From assembly GCA_964521405.1 (NCBI GenBank), contig CAZFRR010000169.1, forward strand, positions 1 to 46,119: a stretch of 46,119 nt of DNA, read 5' to 3'. The notes under the pieces were generated by a model. The model made no database searches, was not told the origin of the DNA, and saw only the letters and a program-made list of their open reading frames with translations. This DNA comes from SG8-41 sp964521405 (GTDB lineage: Bacteria > Pseudomonadota > Gammaproteobacteria > Burkholderiales > SG8-41). The position numbers and the translations under genes were made by a program. This document shows, one piece after another, positions 8,104 through 17,340 of the stretch. Positions within the stretch are counted from its first letter, which is position 1; the number at the start of each line of letters is the position of its first letter.

Positions 8104-9072
8104 TTAATCGACTTTGACGCCGGCGGCCTTCACCACCCTGCCCCACATCTCGATGTCCGCGCGGAGGAAGCGCGTGAATTCCTCCGGCGTCATGGTGAGC
8201 GGATCGGCCCCGGTGCCGACGAGTTTTTCACGTACGGCGGGCGTGTTGACGGTTTTCACGACGGTGTCGTGCAGCTTCGCGACGATGTCGGGCGGCGTCC
8301 TCGCAGGCAGGAACAGGGCGTAATAATTCTGCAACTCGACGTTGGCGTAGCCCGCTTCCTTCGTCGTCGGCACGTCCGGGAAATACGCAGAGCGTTTCGG
8401 GCTCGCCATCGCGAGCGCCCGGACCTTGCCGGCCTTCACGTACGGCGAGATCACCGGCAGGTCCACGAACATGCCGCTTACCTGCCCGCCGACGACATCG
8501 ATCACCGCGGGCGCCGCGCCCTTGTATGGCACGTGTGTCAATTTGACGCCCGCCGACTTCATCAGCATCTCGATCGGGAGATGCAAGGTGCCGCCGGTGC
8601 CGGCAGACGCAAGCGAAATTTGGCCCGGCCGCACTTTGGCGAGTGCAACCAATTCCTTCAGGCTCTTCGCCGGGATGGACGGATGCACGACGAGGAGGGT
8701 CGACGTGGTCATGATCGGCGTCAGCGGCTGAAAGTCGCGCAGGGTGTCGTAAGGCAGCTTCGAGTAGGTCACCATGTTGATCGCGACCACGCTCGCGGTC
8801 CCGAACAGCAGCGTGTAGCCGTCGGGCGGGGACTTCGCCACAAGCTCCGCGCCGATGATGCCGGTGGCCCCGGCACGGTTGTCGATGACGATGCTCTGGC
8901 CCAGCAGCTCGGTCATGCGCGGCGCGATGAAGCGCGCCGTGATGTCGGTGGGGCCACCTGCGGAAAACGGCACGACGATGCGCAGCGGTTTCGACGGAAA
9001 AGTCTGAGCGAAGGCGCCGGCGCTGCACGCAGCCATCAGCGCGGCACCGGCAATGCGGATCAACTGCAACAT
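8104..9072 (-). CDS. Bug-family (TctC-like) periplasmic solute-binding protein
   Basis: The ATG at 9072 is preceded by GGGGGAGAAATC and gives 322 residues. There is a signal peptide (MLQLIRIAGAALMAACSAG, cleavage after AFA) and then FPSKPLRIVVPFSAGGPTDI, KSPPDGYT and THVPYKG. The frame continues upstream of 9072, but that part lacks Bug similarity and crosses the divergent promoter region. It is the only Bug gene here on the minus strand and is divergent from the Bug gene at 9211. Ligand unknown. Confidence 0.93.
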   Translation of the reverse strand: MLQLIRIAGAALMAACSAGAFAQTFPSKPLRIVVPFSAGGPTDITARFIAPRMTELLGQSIVIDNRAGATGIIGAELVAKSPPDGYTLLFGTASVVAINMVTYSKLPYDTLRDFQPLTPIMTTSTLLVVHPSIPAKSLKELVALAKVRPGQISLASAGTGGTLHLPIEMLMKSAGVKLTHVPYKGAAPAVIDVVGGQVSGMFVDLPVISPYVKAGKVRALAMASPKRSAYFPDVPTTKEAGYANVELQNYYALFLPARTPPDIVAKLHDTVVKTVNTPAVREKLVGTGADPLTMTPEEFTRFLRADIEMWGRVVKAAGVKVD

Positions 9073-9139
9073 GATTTCTCCCCCGGTTGCTCGTCCATAT
9101 GATGGGCGGCTCGCCTGATTTTGCGTCAGCCCGCAGTGA

Positions 9140-9159
9140 AACTCAATCACGGCTGAGTT
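9140..9159. promoter_or_regulatory. 20-bp operator-like inverted repeat between divergent Bug genes
   Basis: AACTCA and TGAGTT form perfect 6-bp arms around an 8-bp centre, midway in the 138-bp gap between divergent starts at 9072 and 9211. The size and dyad suit a dimeric regulator of both genes. No regulator gene is adjacent, so its owner is unknown. Confidence 0.45.
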
Positions 9160-9210
9160 AAAATTGCGCCTCCCGAGGCTCGACGCACCCCCGCCGCAGG
9201 CCGTGCCGCA

Positions 9211-10206
9211 ATGACTTTCTCGCCGCAAACCCGGACTTCGTCTCGCTTCGCATTGCTAGTTGCAGCGGTGCTCCTTGTCGTTGCGGCATCTCATGCCAGC
9301 GCGCAGGGTTATCCGGCCGGTCCGATGCGCATCGTGGTTCCCTTCACGCCTGGTGGCGGCACCGACATCCTCTCCCGCATCCTCGCGCAGAAGCTGAACG
9401 AATCCTGGGGCCAGCCGGTGCTCGTGGATAACCGCCCCGGCGCAAGCGGCACGGTCGGCACCGCGTTCGTCGCCAAGGCCCCGGGTGACGGACTCACGCT
9501 CCTCATTGTGCCCGCGGGCTACGCCGGCAACCCCAGTCTCTACAAGAAGCTGCCGTACGACCAGAACCGCGAGCTCGCGCCGGTGTCGCTGCTCGCCTCC
9601 GGCCCGCTGGTGCTGGTGGTGCACCCCTCGCTGCCGGTGAGATCAGTCAGGGAACTCATCGCTTTCGCCCGCGCCCGGCCTGGCGAGCTCAATTACGGGT
9701 CGCCCGGAGCCGGCACCCTGCCCCACCTGTCCGCCGAGCTGTTCATTTCGATGAACGGGCTCAAGATGGTCCACGTTCCCTACAAGGGCGCGGGCGCCGC
9801 CGTCACCGATGTCATGGCGGGGCGCGTCCCGATCTATTTCATGAACATCCTGCAGAGCCTGTCGCTGATCAAGGCCGGCAAGCTGCGCGCGCTCGGCGTC
9901 ACCACGCCCGAGCGCACCCCGATCGCGCCGGAGATCCCCTCGATCGCGGAGGCCGGGCTGAAGGGCTTCGACATGACCAACTGGTACGGCCTGCTGGCGC
10001 CGGCCGCGACGCCGCGCGAGGCGCTCGTCAAGCTTAACGCCGAGGTCGCGCGCATACTGAAACTGCCCGAACTGAAGAACCGCCTCGCCGAAGACGGCAT
10101 GACGGTTATCGCCGGCACGCCGGAGCAGTTCGCGGAGTTTCTCGCGCGCGAGACGGCGAAGTTCTCCCGCGTCATCGAGGCCGCGGGCATCAAAGGGACG
10201 CTGTGA
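9211..10206 (+). CDS. Bug-family (TctC-like) periplasmic solute-binding protein
   Basis: This 331-residue protein starts at ATG 9211. It has a long signal peptide (hydrophobic core about 13-26, cleavage near ASA-QGYPA), then PMRIVVPFTPGGGTDI, the GASGTVG loop and VHVPYKGAG near 192. It is the first gene of a group that continues with the TcuA-like flavoprotein and two more Bug genes. A 118-bp inverted-repeat element separates it from the flavoprotein gene. The pairing suggests uptake and oxidation of a tricarboxylate such as tricarballylate or an analogue, but this is inferred from neighbours. Confidence 0.93.
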   Translation: MTFSPQTRTSSRFALLVAAVLLVVAASHASAQGYPAGPMRIVVPFTPGGGTDILSRILAQKLNESWGQPVLVDNRPGASGTVGTAFVAKAPGDGLTLLIVPAGYAGNPSLYKKLPYDQNRELAPVSLLASGPLVLVVHPSLPVRSVRELIAFARARPGELNYGSPGAGTLPHLSAELFISMNGLKMVHVPYKGAGAAVTDVMAGRVPIYFMNILQSLSLIKAGKLRALGVTTPERTPIAPEIPSIAEAGLKGFDMTNWYGLLAPAATPREALVKLNAEVARILKLPELKNRLAEDGMTVIAGTPEQFAEFLARETAKFSRVIEAAGIKGTL

Positions 10207-10211
10207 ACAAC

Positions 10212-10329
10212 CAAATAGACAGGATTAACATGATTAACAAAATCAAGATCAAACTAACCCCAAACCAAAATCAGGGAACAGTTGTGCTCTTGTCCTAATC
10301 CTGTAAATCCTGTTAATCCTGTCTATTTG
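10212..10329. repeat. 118-bp element with 19-bp perfect inverted ends (CAGGATT family)
   Basis: The ends 10212-10230 and 10311-10329 are perfect 19-bp inverted repeats (CAAATAGACAGGATTAACA on the left). Inside the right end AATCCTGT recurs at 8-9 bp spacing. The same unit reappears at 10360 over the flavoprotein start and at 18195-18237. It follows the Bug stop codon by 6 bp and could act as a large hairpin between the two genes. Confidence 0.7.
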
Positions 10330-10356
10330 CTTGACGGTATTTAGAACATTTTTAGA

Positions 10357-11846
10357 ATGGTTAATCCTGTGAAATTCGAATTTGACGTAGTGGTGGTGGG
10401 AAAAGGCAACGCGGCGCTGTGCGCCGCGCTGGCGGCGAAAGACCAGGGCGTAAAGGTCGCGATGCTGGAAGCGGCGACTGAAGACGAGCACGGCGGCAAC
10501 AGCCGCTTCGCCGGCGGCGTGATGCGCTTTGCTTACGCCACGCTGGAAGACCTGCGGCGCGTCACCGACATTACCGACGAGGAAGCCGCCAACAGCGATT
10601 TCGGCACCAACACGCGTGAGGAGTTTCTCGACACGCTCTACCGGCTGACGAGCTACCGCACCGACCCGGACCTGTCCGAGTTTCTCGTCAACAGCAGCCT
10701 CGACACCATGGCCTGGCTGCGCTCGAAGGGCGCCCGCTTCATCCTGAACCACGGCCGGCAATCGGGCATGGTCGGGGGCAAACGCAAGTACTTCGGCAAC
10801 ATGCCGATCGAAGTGAACGGCGGCGGCGCCGGCCTGGTGCAGTACCTCGACAAGGCGGTGCGGCAGAACGGCATCGAGGTGTTTTACGAAACCCGCGCCA
10901 CCGGACTCCTCTACGACGGCGAGCGCGTCTCGGGCGTGCGCGCGCAGCAGAAGGGCAAGGCGGCCGAGTTTCGCGCGAAGGCTGTGGTGCTGGCCTGCGG
11001 CGGGTTCGAAGCCAACCCGGAAATGCGCACCCGCTACCTCGGCCCGGGCTGGGAGCTCGCCAAGGTGCGCGGCTCGCGCTTCAACGTCGGCGACGGCCTC
11101 AGGATGGCGCTCGACATCGGCGCCGCCCCCTACGGCAACTGGTCGGGCTGCCATGCCACCGGCTGGGACCGCTACGCGCCGGAGTTCGGCGACGTCAACG
11201 TCGGCGACCAGTTCCAGAAGCACAGCTACCTCTTCGGGCTGCTGGTGAACGCCGAGGGCAGGCGCTTCGTGGACGAGGGCTGGGATTTTCATTCGTTCAC
11301 CTACGCCAAGTACGGCGGCGAGGTGCTGAAGCAGCCCGGGCAATTCGCCTGGCAGGTGTTCGACGCCAAGGTGACGAAGCTGCTGCGCTCCGAGTACCGC
11401 ATCAAGTTCGTCACCAAGGAGTCCGCCAACACGCTGGAAGAGCTCGCGCCCAAGCTGGAGGGCGTTAACGCGGAGCAGTTCCTGAAAACCGTGCGCGAGT
11501 ACAACGCCGCAGTGCGCAAGGACGTGCCGTTCGATCATACGATCAAGGACGGCAAGTGCACCGTCGGCATCGAGCCAGCCAAGTCGAACTGGGCGCAGCC
11601 GCTCGACACCCCGCCGTTCGACGCCTATGCCACCACTTGCGGCATCACTTTCACCTTCGGCGGACTACGCATAGCCAAGGACAGCGGCCAGGTGCTCGAC
11701 GCCCACCTCCACCCGATCCCGGGTCTCTACACCGCGGGCGAGATGGTGGGCGGCCTGTTCTACTTCAACTACCCGAGCGGCACGGGCCTCGTCTCCGGCG
11801 CGGTGTTTGGCCGGCTGGCCGGCACCAGCGCCAGCAAAGCAGCGAA

Positions 11847-11850
<4 letters not shown>
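10357..11850 (+). CDS. FAD-dependent dehydrogenase, TcuA (tricarballylate dehydrogenase)-like
   Basis: This 497-residue protein belongs to the fumarate reductase/succinate dehydrogenase flavoprotein group. Residues 10-40 are the FAD-binding loop (VVVVGKGNAALCAALAA), followed by GGNSRFAGG, then AVVLACGGFEANPEM near 210-225 and the C-terminal GLYTAGEMVGG...YPSGTGLVSGAVFG. The N-terminal pattern and the neighbouring Bug genes fit TcuA, which oxidises tricarballylate to cis-aconitate, but other flavoproteins in this family are close. The ATG at 10357 lies in a CAGGATT-family repeat, so residues MVNPV are repeat-encoded. Its stop overlaps the next start (ATGA at 11847-11850). Confidence 0.85.
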
Positions 11851-12824
<974 letters not shown>

Positions 12825-12896
12825 GGTTACAATTCAGGAAACCTCAGGGCCGTCCACACGACAACCACTGGTCGCGGAATTGAGTCTGTGAACATC

Positions 12897-13883
<987 letters not shown>

Positions 13884-13897
13884 TCGCCGCGAGGGAT

Positions 13898-13949
13898 GAG
13901 TGCTGAGTGCTGAGTGCTGAGTGCTGAGTGTTGAGTGTTGAGTGTTCAG
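13898..13949 (+). repeat. 7-bp tandem repeat GAGTGCT
   Basis: About seven head-to-tail GAGTGCT/GAGTGTT units lie between the last Bug gene and the membrane-protein gene. The same heptamer occurs in reverse orientation at 17314-17340. The last units run into the GTG proposed as the next start. Confidence 0.9.
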
Positions 13950-14566
13950 TGAAATCGCAATGGATACTGATGCTTTGCGGCGTGCTGGCCGTTGCCGCCG
14001 GGCTTTTTCCCATGCTCGACGCGTTCGGCATCTTTGCCGGCTCCGAATCCAGGATGAACGCGCCGCGCTGGGTCGTCTTCACGGCGGGAGGCCTGTTCTT
14101 CCTCGCGGGAATCTACGTGCTCCTGCTCGCCACCGTCGGCGAGGCCGCGGCCAGGGGGTTTGGAGCGGTCGTCGGGATCGCGACTTTCCTGGGACTCTCG
14201 GCGATCGTCAACTGGATAGCCTTCGGCGGCGGGGATCGCAACGACTGCAGCGGCGGCATCTCCGCCCTGGGATTCGAACGCACTCACGCTGTGGCGGAGT
14301 TCGAATGCCGGGCCGCGTTCGGCTACGGGGCGCTGCTCATGAATTTTCTCTTCCTGCGCGGCACTGCCTGGTGGATCGCCAAGCGCGCTCCCGAGAGCCG
14401 GACCGCGCGCGCTTTCGAGAAAATATTCGAGTGGGGCATCGGCCTCCTCCTGCTGCCGCTCATCCTGCTGGCCGTAGGGCTCACCAAGGGAAAGGATATG
14501 GTGACCGGTTTGGCCGGCAAGCTGCGCTCGAAGGGCGCCGGGGACAAGCCGCCGCCTGCCCCCTAG
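13949..14566 (+). CDS. membrane protein of unknown function
   Basis: I place the start at GTG 13949, which gives 205 residues beginning VKSQWILMLCGVLAVAAGLF; ATG 13970 is also possible. There are four or five hydrophobic segments, at about 5-22, 37-58, 66-85, 118-133 and 155-172. A Cys-containing extracytoplasmic loop lies near 95-115 and the cytoplasmic tail is Lys/Pro-rich. I do not recognise the family. It sits between a heptamer array and the universal stress protein gene, 88 bp from the latter. Confidence 0.75.
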   Translation: MKSQWILMLCGVLAVAAGLFPMLDAFGIFAGSESRMNAPRWVVFTAGGLFFLAGIYVLLLATVGEAAARGFGAVVGIATFLGLSAIVNWIAFGGGDRNDCSGGISALGFERTHAVAEFECRAAFGYGALLMNFLFLRGTAWWIAKRAPESRTARAFEKIFEWGIGLLLLPLILLAVGLTKGKDMVTGLAGKLRSKGAGDKPPPAP

Positions 14567-14654
14567 CGCGGGGGGCCTGCGTGTGCCCGGCATCGCGGTT
14601 TGGCCTATACTGATCAGCCCCTGTACCGGACCGACCTTTGAGGAGGAAGGACCC

Positions 14655-15095
14655 ATGTACAAGAACATCCTGCTGCCGACCGACGGCTCGGCGCTATCCC
14701 TGGTTGCGATCGACAACGGCCTGCGGTTCGCGAAAGCGATCGGCGCGAAAGTCACCGGCTTCTACGTGATGCTCGAGCGAGCGCCCGAGTCGTTCGAGGA
14801 CTACGCGCCGGTGGCGGCCAAGGCGCCGAATCTGGACGAAGTGGCGAAGCAGGAATCGGAAAAATATCTCAAGATCATCGCCGACAAGGCGCTGGCGCTG
14901 GGCGTACCGTGCCAGACCCGATCGATGAAGCACACCTCACCCCACCAGGCGATCATCACCACCGCGACGACCACCGGCTGCGATCTCATCATCATGGCCT
15001 CGCACGGCAAGAAAGGCATCACCGGCGAGCTGGTCGGCTCGGTGACCGCACGGGTCATCACCAACTGCAAGATACCGGTGCTGGTGTACCGCTAG
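14655..15095 (+). CDS. universal stress protein (UspA family)
   Basis: From ATG 14655 this is 146 residues, with AGGAGGAAGG directly upstream. The single UspA domain opens with YKNILLPTDGSALS and ends with the ATP-binding signature MASHGKKGITGELVGSVTARVI (G-2x-G-9x-G-S/T pattern), so it is of the ATP-binding type. Upstream in-frame residues lack a ribosome-binding site. Such proteins respond to starvation and envelope or redox stress. No partner gene suggests a specific role. Confidence 0.93.
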   Translation: MYKNILLPTDGSALSLVAIDNGLRFAKAIGAKVTGFYVMLERAPESFEDYAPVAAKAPNLDEVAKQESEKYLKIIADKALALGVPCQTRSMKHTSPHQAIITTATTTGCDLIIMASHGKKGITGELVGSVTARVITNCKIPVLVYR

Positions 15096-15109
15096 TAAAC
15101 CACAAACTC

Positions 15110-15197
15110 TAACCGCGGAGGCGCCGAGGACGCGGAGCAAAAACAAGAACAAAATTGAACCGCCAAGGCGCCAAGACGCCAAGACGCCAAGAAACTT
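15110..15197. repeat. GCCAAG/GCGGAGG-type dispersed repeats
   Basis: AACCGCGGAGGCGCCGAGG is followed, after a spacer AAACAAGAACAAAATTG, by GAACCGCCAAGGCGCCAAG and further GCCAAGAC units with an 8-bp period. This is the same composite as at 22775. It lies just after the universal stress gene. Confidence 0.75.
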
Positions 15198-15212
15198 ACC
15201 GCCGGTGGATGG

Positions 15213-15503
15213 CTATAGTTTTCCGCCGCGCTTGCAATTGAAGATCACTTCGTAAGCCTTCTCGGCGACGGCGTCGTCCGCCAGGCAGGCGACCGCCTGC
15301 ACGAAATTCCGCGGCGCCTCCTCGATCAGCAAATCCGTTACCCAAGCGTGGACCAACCCCTGCCGCTTTTCATCCGGCAGGGACAGCAACCGCTGTAGAG
15401 TCTCGTTTATTTTTTCGTCGTTGCATGCCGCCTGCAGCAGGCTGACGAAACCCTCGACATCAGCGACCGAGCGGGGCGCTGCCACAAGCTTAACGTCCCG
15501 CAT
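15213..15503 (-). CDS. small hypothetical protein
   Basis: I take ATG 15503 as the start, giving 96 residues that begin MRDVKLVAAPRSVADVEGF. The frame extends upstream but is Thr/Ser/Arg-rich there and overlaps the toxin gene. The sequence is predicted mostly helical, with Cys at residues 27, 71 and 91 by approximate count. I do not recognise it. Its start lies inside the attC-like structure at 15488-15544, so it may belong to a cassette-like insert. Coding support is the biased composition and fit between neighbours only. Confidence 0.5.
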   Translation of the reverse strand: MRDVKLVAAPRSVADVEGFVSLLQAACNDEKINETLQRLLSLPDEKRQGLVHAWVTDLLIEEAPRNFVQAVACLADDAVAEKAYEVIFNCKRGGKL

Positions 15504-15544
15504 GCCCCGCCGCGAAGCGGTCGGTGTCGATGCGGTGGTTAGCG
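15488..15544. other. attC-like folded site A (candidate)
   Basis: Ends GCTTAAC (15488-15494) and GTTAGCG (15538-15544) bracket a fold with TAAC/GTTA pairing, a short unpaired spacer (GTC against TG), then CCGCAT/ATGCGG pairing and a CCGC...GCGG tip. Read on the minus strand the right end GTTAAGC fits the attC consensus GTTRRRY. The left box only partly fits. The toxin stop codon TAA lies inside the box, as is common in gene cassettes. No integrase is in the window, so this is a hypothesis. Confidence 0.3.
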
Positions 15545-15847
15545 TGCCGGGCGCCTGGGAACGGGCCAAAGCGCTGGATTACGCGCCGTATGCAGGACTC
15601 TGAGAACCACAGTGCGCCGCGACTCGACAACATAGAAGACCGCGAAATGAAATCGGGGAACGATGGCTCGTCGAACCTCGCCGTGAATGGACGTAAACAT
15701 CTCGGGATACAGCTCGATGTTCCGGAATGTTGACTGAACGGCGGAGAGGAACTCCTCACCGAGCTGCGTTCGCTGTAGCTCGTGCCAGTCGAATGCGCCA
15801 GCCAGATCATGTTGGACACGCCGGCGGTAGACCACCGGCAGCGTCAT
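15539..15847 (-). CDS. ParE/RelE-family toxin of a toxin-antitoxin pair
   Basis: These 102 residues show the RelE/ParE fold pattern: VVYRRRVQHDLAGAFDWHE at the start, LGEEFLSAVQSTFRNIELYPEMF in the middle, and the core strands RRAIVPRFHFAVFYVVE followed by VLRVLHTARNP. The family inhibits DNA gyrase (ParE) or cleaves mRNA at the ribosome (RelE). The H-T-A-R-x-P ending is typical of the ParE side. It is translated from ATG 15847, which overlaps the stop of the antitoxin gene by 4 nt, so the pair is coupled. Confidence 0.88.
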   Translation of the reverse strand: MTLPVVYRRRVQHDLAGAFDWHELQRTQLGEEFLSAVQSTFRNIELYPEMFTSIHGEVRRAIVPRFHFAVFYVVESRRTVVLRVLHTARNPALWPVPRRPAR

Positions 15848-16065
15848 CGCGCCTTGCGAACCTCGGAGAGGACTTCTTGGAGCGTCACGACGTCGTTCGG
15901 GTTCCGTTGATGCGCGGCAAGCTCCTCGTCGATCGCCGCCCGGTGAGCGTCGCCCAGCGGCACCGCGGACGGTGTCGCGGCGAGACTTTCCCAGATCAGT
16001 TCCACCAAACGCAGCCGCTCCTCCGGTGGAAGCTTGAGAATCTCTGCAACGTCGGCGTCGCTCAT
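15844..16065 (-). CDS. addiction-module antitoxin (short CHP02574-like component)
   Basis: From ATG 16065 this is 73 residues (a TTG two codons upstream is less likely). The pattern ILKLPPEERLRLVELIWESLA followed by an Asp/Glu/Leu-rich helix ending VLSEVRKAR is that of the putative addiction-module component family that pairs with ParE/RelE toxins. There is no clear DNA-binding domain, so repression, if any, would need the complex. It precedes the toxin with a 4-nt overlap. The pair lies between two attC-like structures. Confidence 0.85.
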   Translation of the reverse strand: MSDADVAEILKLPPEERLRLVELIWESLAATPSAVPLGDAHRAAIDEELAAHQRNPNDVVTLQEVLSEVRKAR

Positions 16066-16097
16066 GGGCAATAGCCTAGCACCAATACGGGCGTCAC

Positions 16098-16183
16098 GCT
16101 AACGTCAAGTTGTGCGGCGGGCCGCCGCGGTGTCAAGAAATGGTACGCTGCTTCCGGCCCCGTCCGCACCAACTGAAGTTAGC
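16098..16183. other. attC-like folded site B (candidate)
   Basis: The left arm 16098-16117 (GCTAACGTCAAGTTGTGCGG) and right arm 16164-16183 pair over about 19 positions, with one mismatch and two offset single-base bulges. The ends are GCTAAC and GTTAGC. Imperfect arms with extrahelical bases and CTAAC/GTTAG ends are attC hallmarks, but the outer boxes deviate from consensus. It lies between the antitoxin start and the stop codon of the AT-richer membrane ORF. Confidence 0.35.
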
Positions 16184-16232
16184 CGCACTGGCGATTGGCC
16201 ACGCGTTTTGTTGAGAAATCTCGGCCTCCACA

Positions 16233-16619
16233 TCAAAGGCCCAGACGGTGTAACAAGAAAAAAGGAAACATGCTGAGAACTTTAAAGAATATTAATGGCG
16301 GATCCGGGTCACTTACAAGAAGCCCAATCGAGTTTACGACGAACGCCGAAAACACACCTAAAGCCACCCATCGCCGTGCTGGACGCGCTAACAATAGTAC
16401 CAGAGCAACGAGGTTTGCCGGACCAGGCACAAAGACTAAAGGGACTAAGATAATAGCGCCAGGCCCCATACTTGAACTCATCAATCCTATGGCGCCCCAA
16501 AAGAGTGTGTTGATTGCGAACCAGCCTACAACGCCAACACAGAAATCAAGGATGGTATTGCCACTTGTTGCGCGCGGTTTGGCGGCCTGATTCGTATCAG
16601 CTGAACGATGTTCATTCAT
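16233..16619 (-). CDS. small membrane protein of unknown function, AT-rich
   Basis: From ATG 16619 this is 128 residues (in-frame starts at 16634 and 16622 also exist). A polar N-terminus of about 20 residues is followed by three to four hydrophobic helices, including TILDFCVGVVGWFAINTLFW and GAIILVPLVFVPGPANLVAL. Base composition is visibly lower in GC than the flanking genes, which suggests acquisition. I do not recognise the family. Together with attC-like site B at its 3' side it resembles an integron gene cassette. Confidence 0.6.
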   Translation of the reverse strand: MNEHRSADTNQAAKPRATSGNTILDFCVGVVGWFAINTLFWGAIGLMSSSMGPGAIILVPLVFVPGPANLVALVLLLARPARRWVALGVFSAFVVNSIGLLVSDPDPPLIFFKVLSMFPFFLLHRLGL

Positions 16620-16624
16620 CATTT

Positions 16625-17066
16625 CCAGCTTCACCTTTTCTGGGACTATCTTGGAGCGCGTGCTTTAAGAGAGGCGATGGAGTATTTCTATGCGGACGGA
16701 TCTCACAGAATCGGCTAACGTGAAGTAGTTGGATCAAATACGGATTTGCAAACCGGCATTGTGCGCGTGACGTTGTCATCCTTCAAGCGGGTCAGGACGT
16801 TATACCGGAAAGCGGTATAAATATTCAGGGCGAAACCTGAGTGGGTAATGCGTAGCGCAATTGGTCTCACAAAGTGCGCCTTTGCTGCCGTTGGGGCCCC
16901 TGAGAGCCGCTGAGCAGCGCAGATCGGGCCGGGAATTCGGTCGAGCACTGGGCGAGCCTAGTTATCTCTCGCGACACCACAGATACCACCCGCCCGAAGC
17001 ATAGGATTAGCACGAAGGTCTGGCGCGAGTTGCGCAGGCCGCCGGGCCGGTCGAGCAGCGCAGGGG
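16625..17066. other. non-coding stretch, no assigned content
   Basis: This 440-bp stretch has moderate GC and no convincing reading frame, RNA gene or long repeat. A small dyad (CCGGAAAGCGG near 16805, then GGTATAAATA) could be a promoter fragment, but no gene follows it. It may be remnant DNA of the mixed segment. Confidence 0.4.
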
Positions 17067-17113
17067 ACCGAAAATCCGGACAGACCCAAACACCAGGTCT
17101 GTCCCGGTTTTCG
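17067..17113. repeat. REP-like palindrome with GGACAGACC core
   Basis: Arms CCGAAAATCCGGACAGACC (17067-17085) and GGTCTGTCCCGGTTTTCGG (17095-17113) pair at 17 of 19 positions around a 9-bp loop. A related, perfect element lies inside the gene at 18456. Elements with this core are common dispersed palindromes in proteobacteria and may be mobilised in trans by REP-associated tyrosine transposases. Confidence 0.7.
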
Positions 17114-17129
17114 GCGGCGAACGGGGCGC

Positions 17130-17300
17130 CCTTTTTCTTTGGTGACTTCTCTTTTTGGGCGAGCAAAAAGAAAGTCACCGGCGCCCGGGGCCGCCCCCCG
17201 GAATTGCGCGACGCAGTCGCGCTAAAAGTAAGCTGGCAGGAATCCTCCCACCACCCCGGCGCTTCGCGCCACCCCTCCTCCGGCAGGAGGGGAACTTGTT
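17130..17300. repeat. two hairpins of dispersed-repeat type
   Basis: GGTGACTTCTCTTTTTG (from 17140) and CAAAAAGAAAGTCACC (17163-17178) form a long stem with one bulge. CCCCTCCT and AGGAGGGG (17272-17279, 17285-17292) form a perfect 8-bp stem with a 5-nt loop, followed by a T-rich stretch on the plus strand. Both look like repeat elements. No plus-strand gene lies close enough to make the second an obvious terminator. Confidence 0.55.
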
Positions 17301-17313
17301 TTTACGTCCCGTC

Positions 17314-17340
17314 TTCACTCAGCACTCAGCACTCAGCACT
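17314..17340 (-). repeat. 7-bp tandem repeat GAGTGCT in reverse orientation
   Basis: CACTCAGCACTCAGCACTCAGCACT, the reverse complement of the array at 13898, ends in the stop codon (TAG, minus strand) of the hydratase-like gene at 17339. Confidence 0.88.

Noticed and set aside
10331..10358. Promoter TTGACG - 16 bp - TAGAAT for the TcuA-like gene
   Set aside because: The -10 would overlap the ATG at 10357, so transcription would begin inside the gene; no later start keeps the FAD-binding loop.
13898..13949. CRISPR-like array
   Set aside because: The heptamers are contiguous tandem units without 30-40-bp spacers, and no cas genes are in the window.
17272..17292. Intrinsic terminator on the plus strand
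   Set aside because: The stem and T-rich tail fit, but the nearest plus-strand gene ends at 15095, so it is kept only as a repeat-type hairpin.
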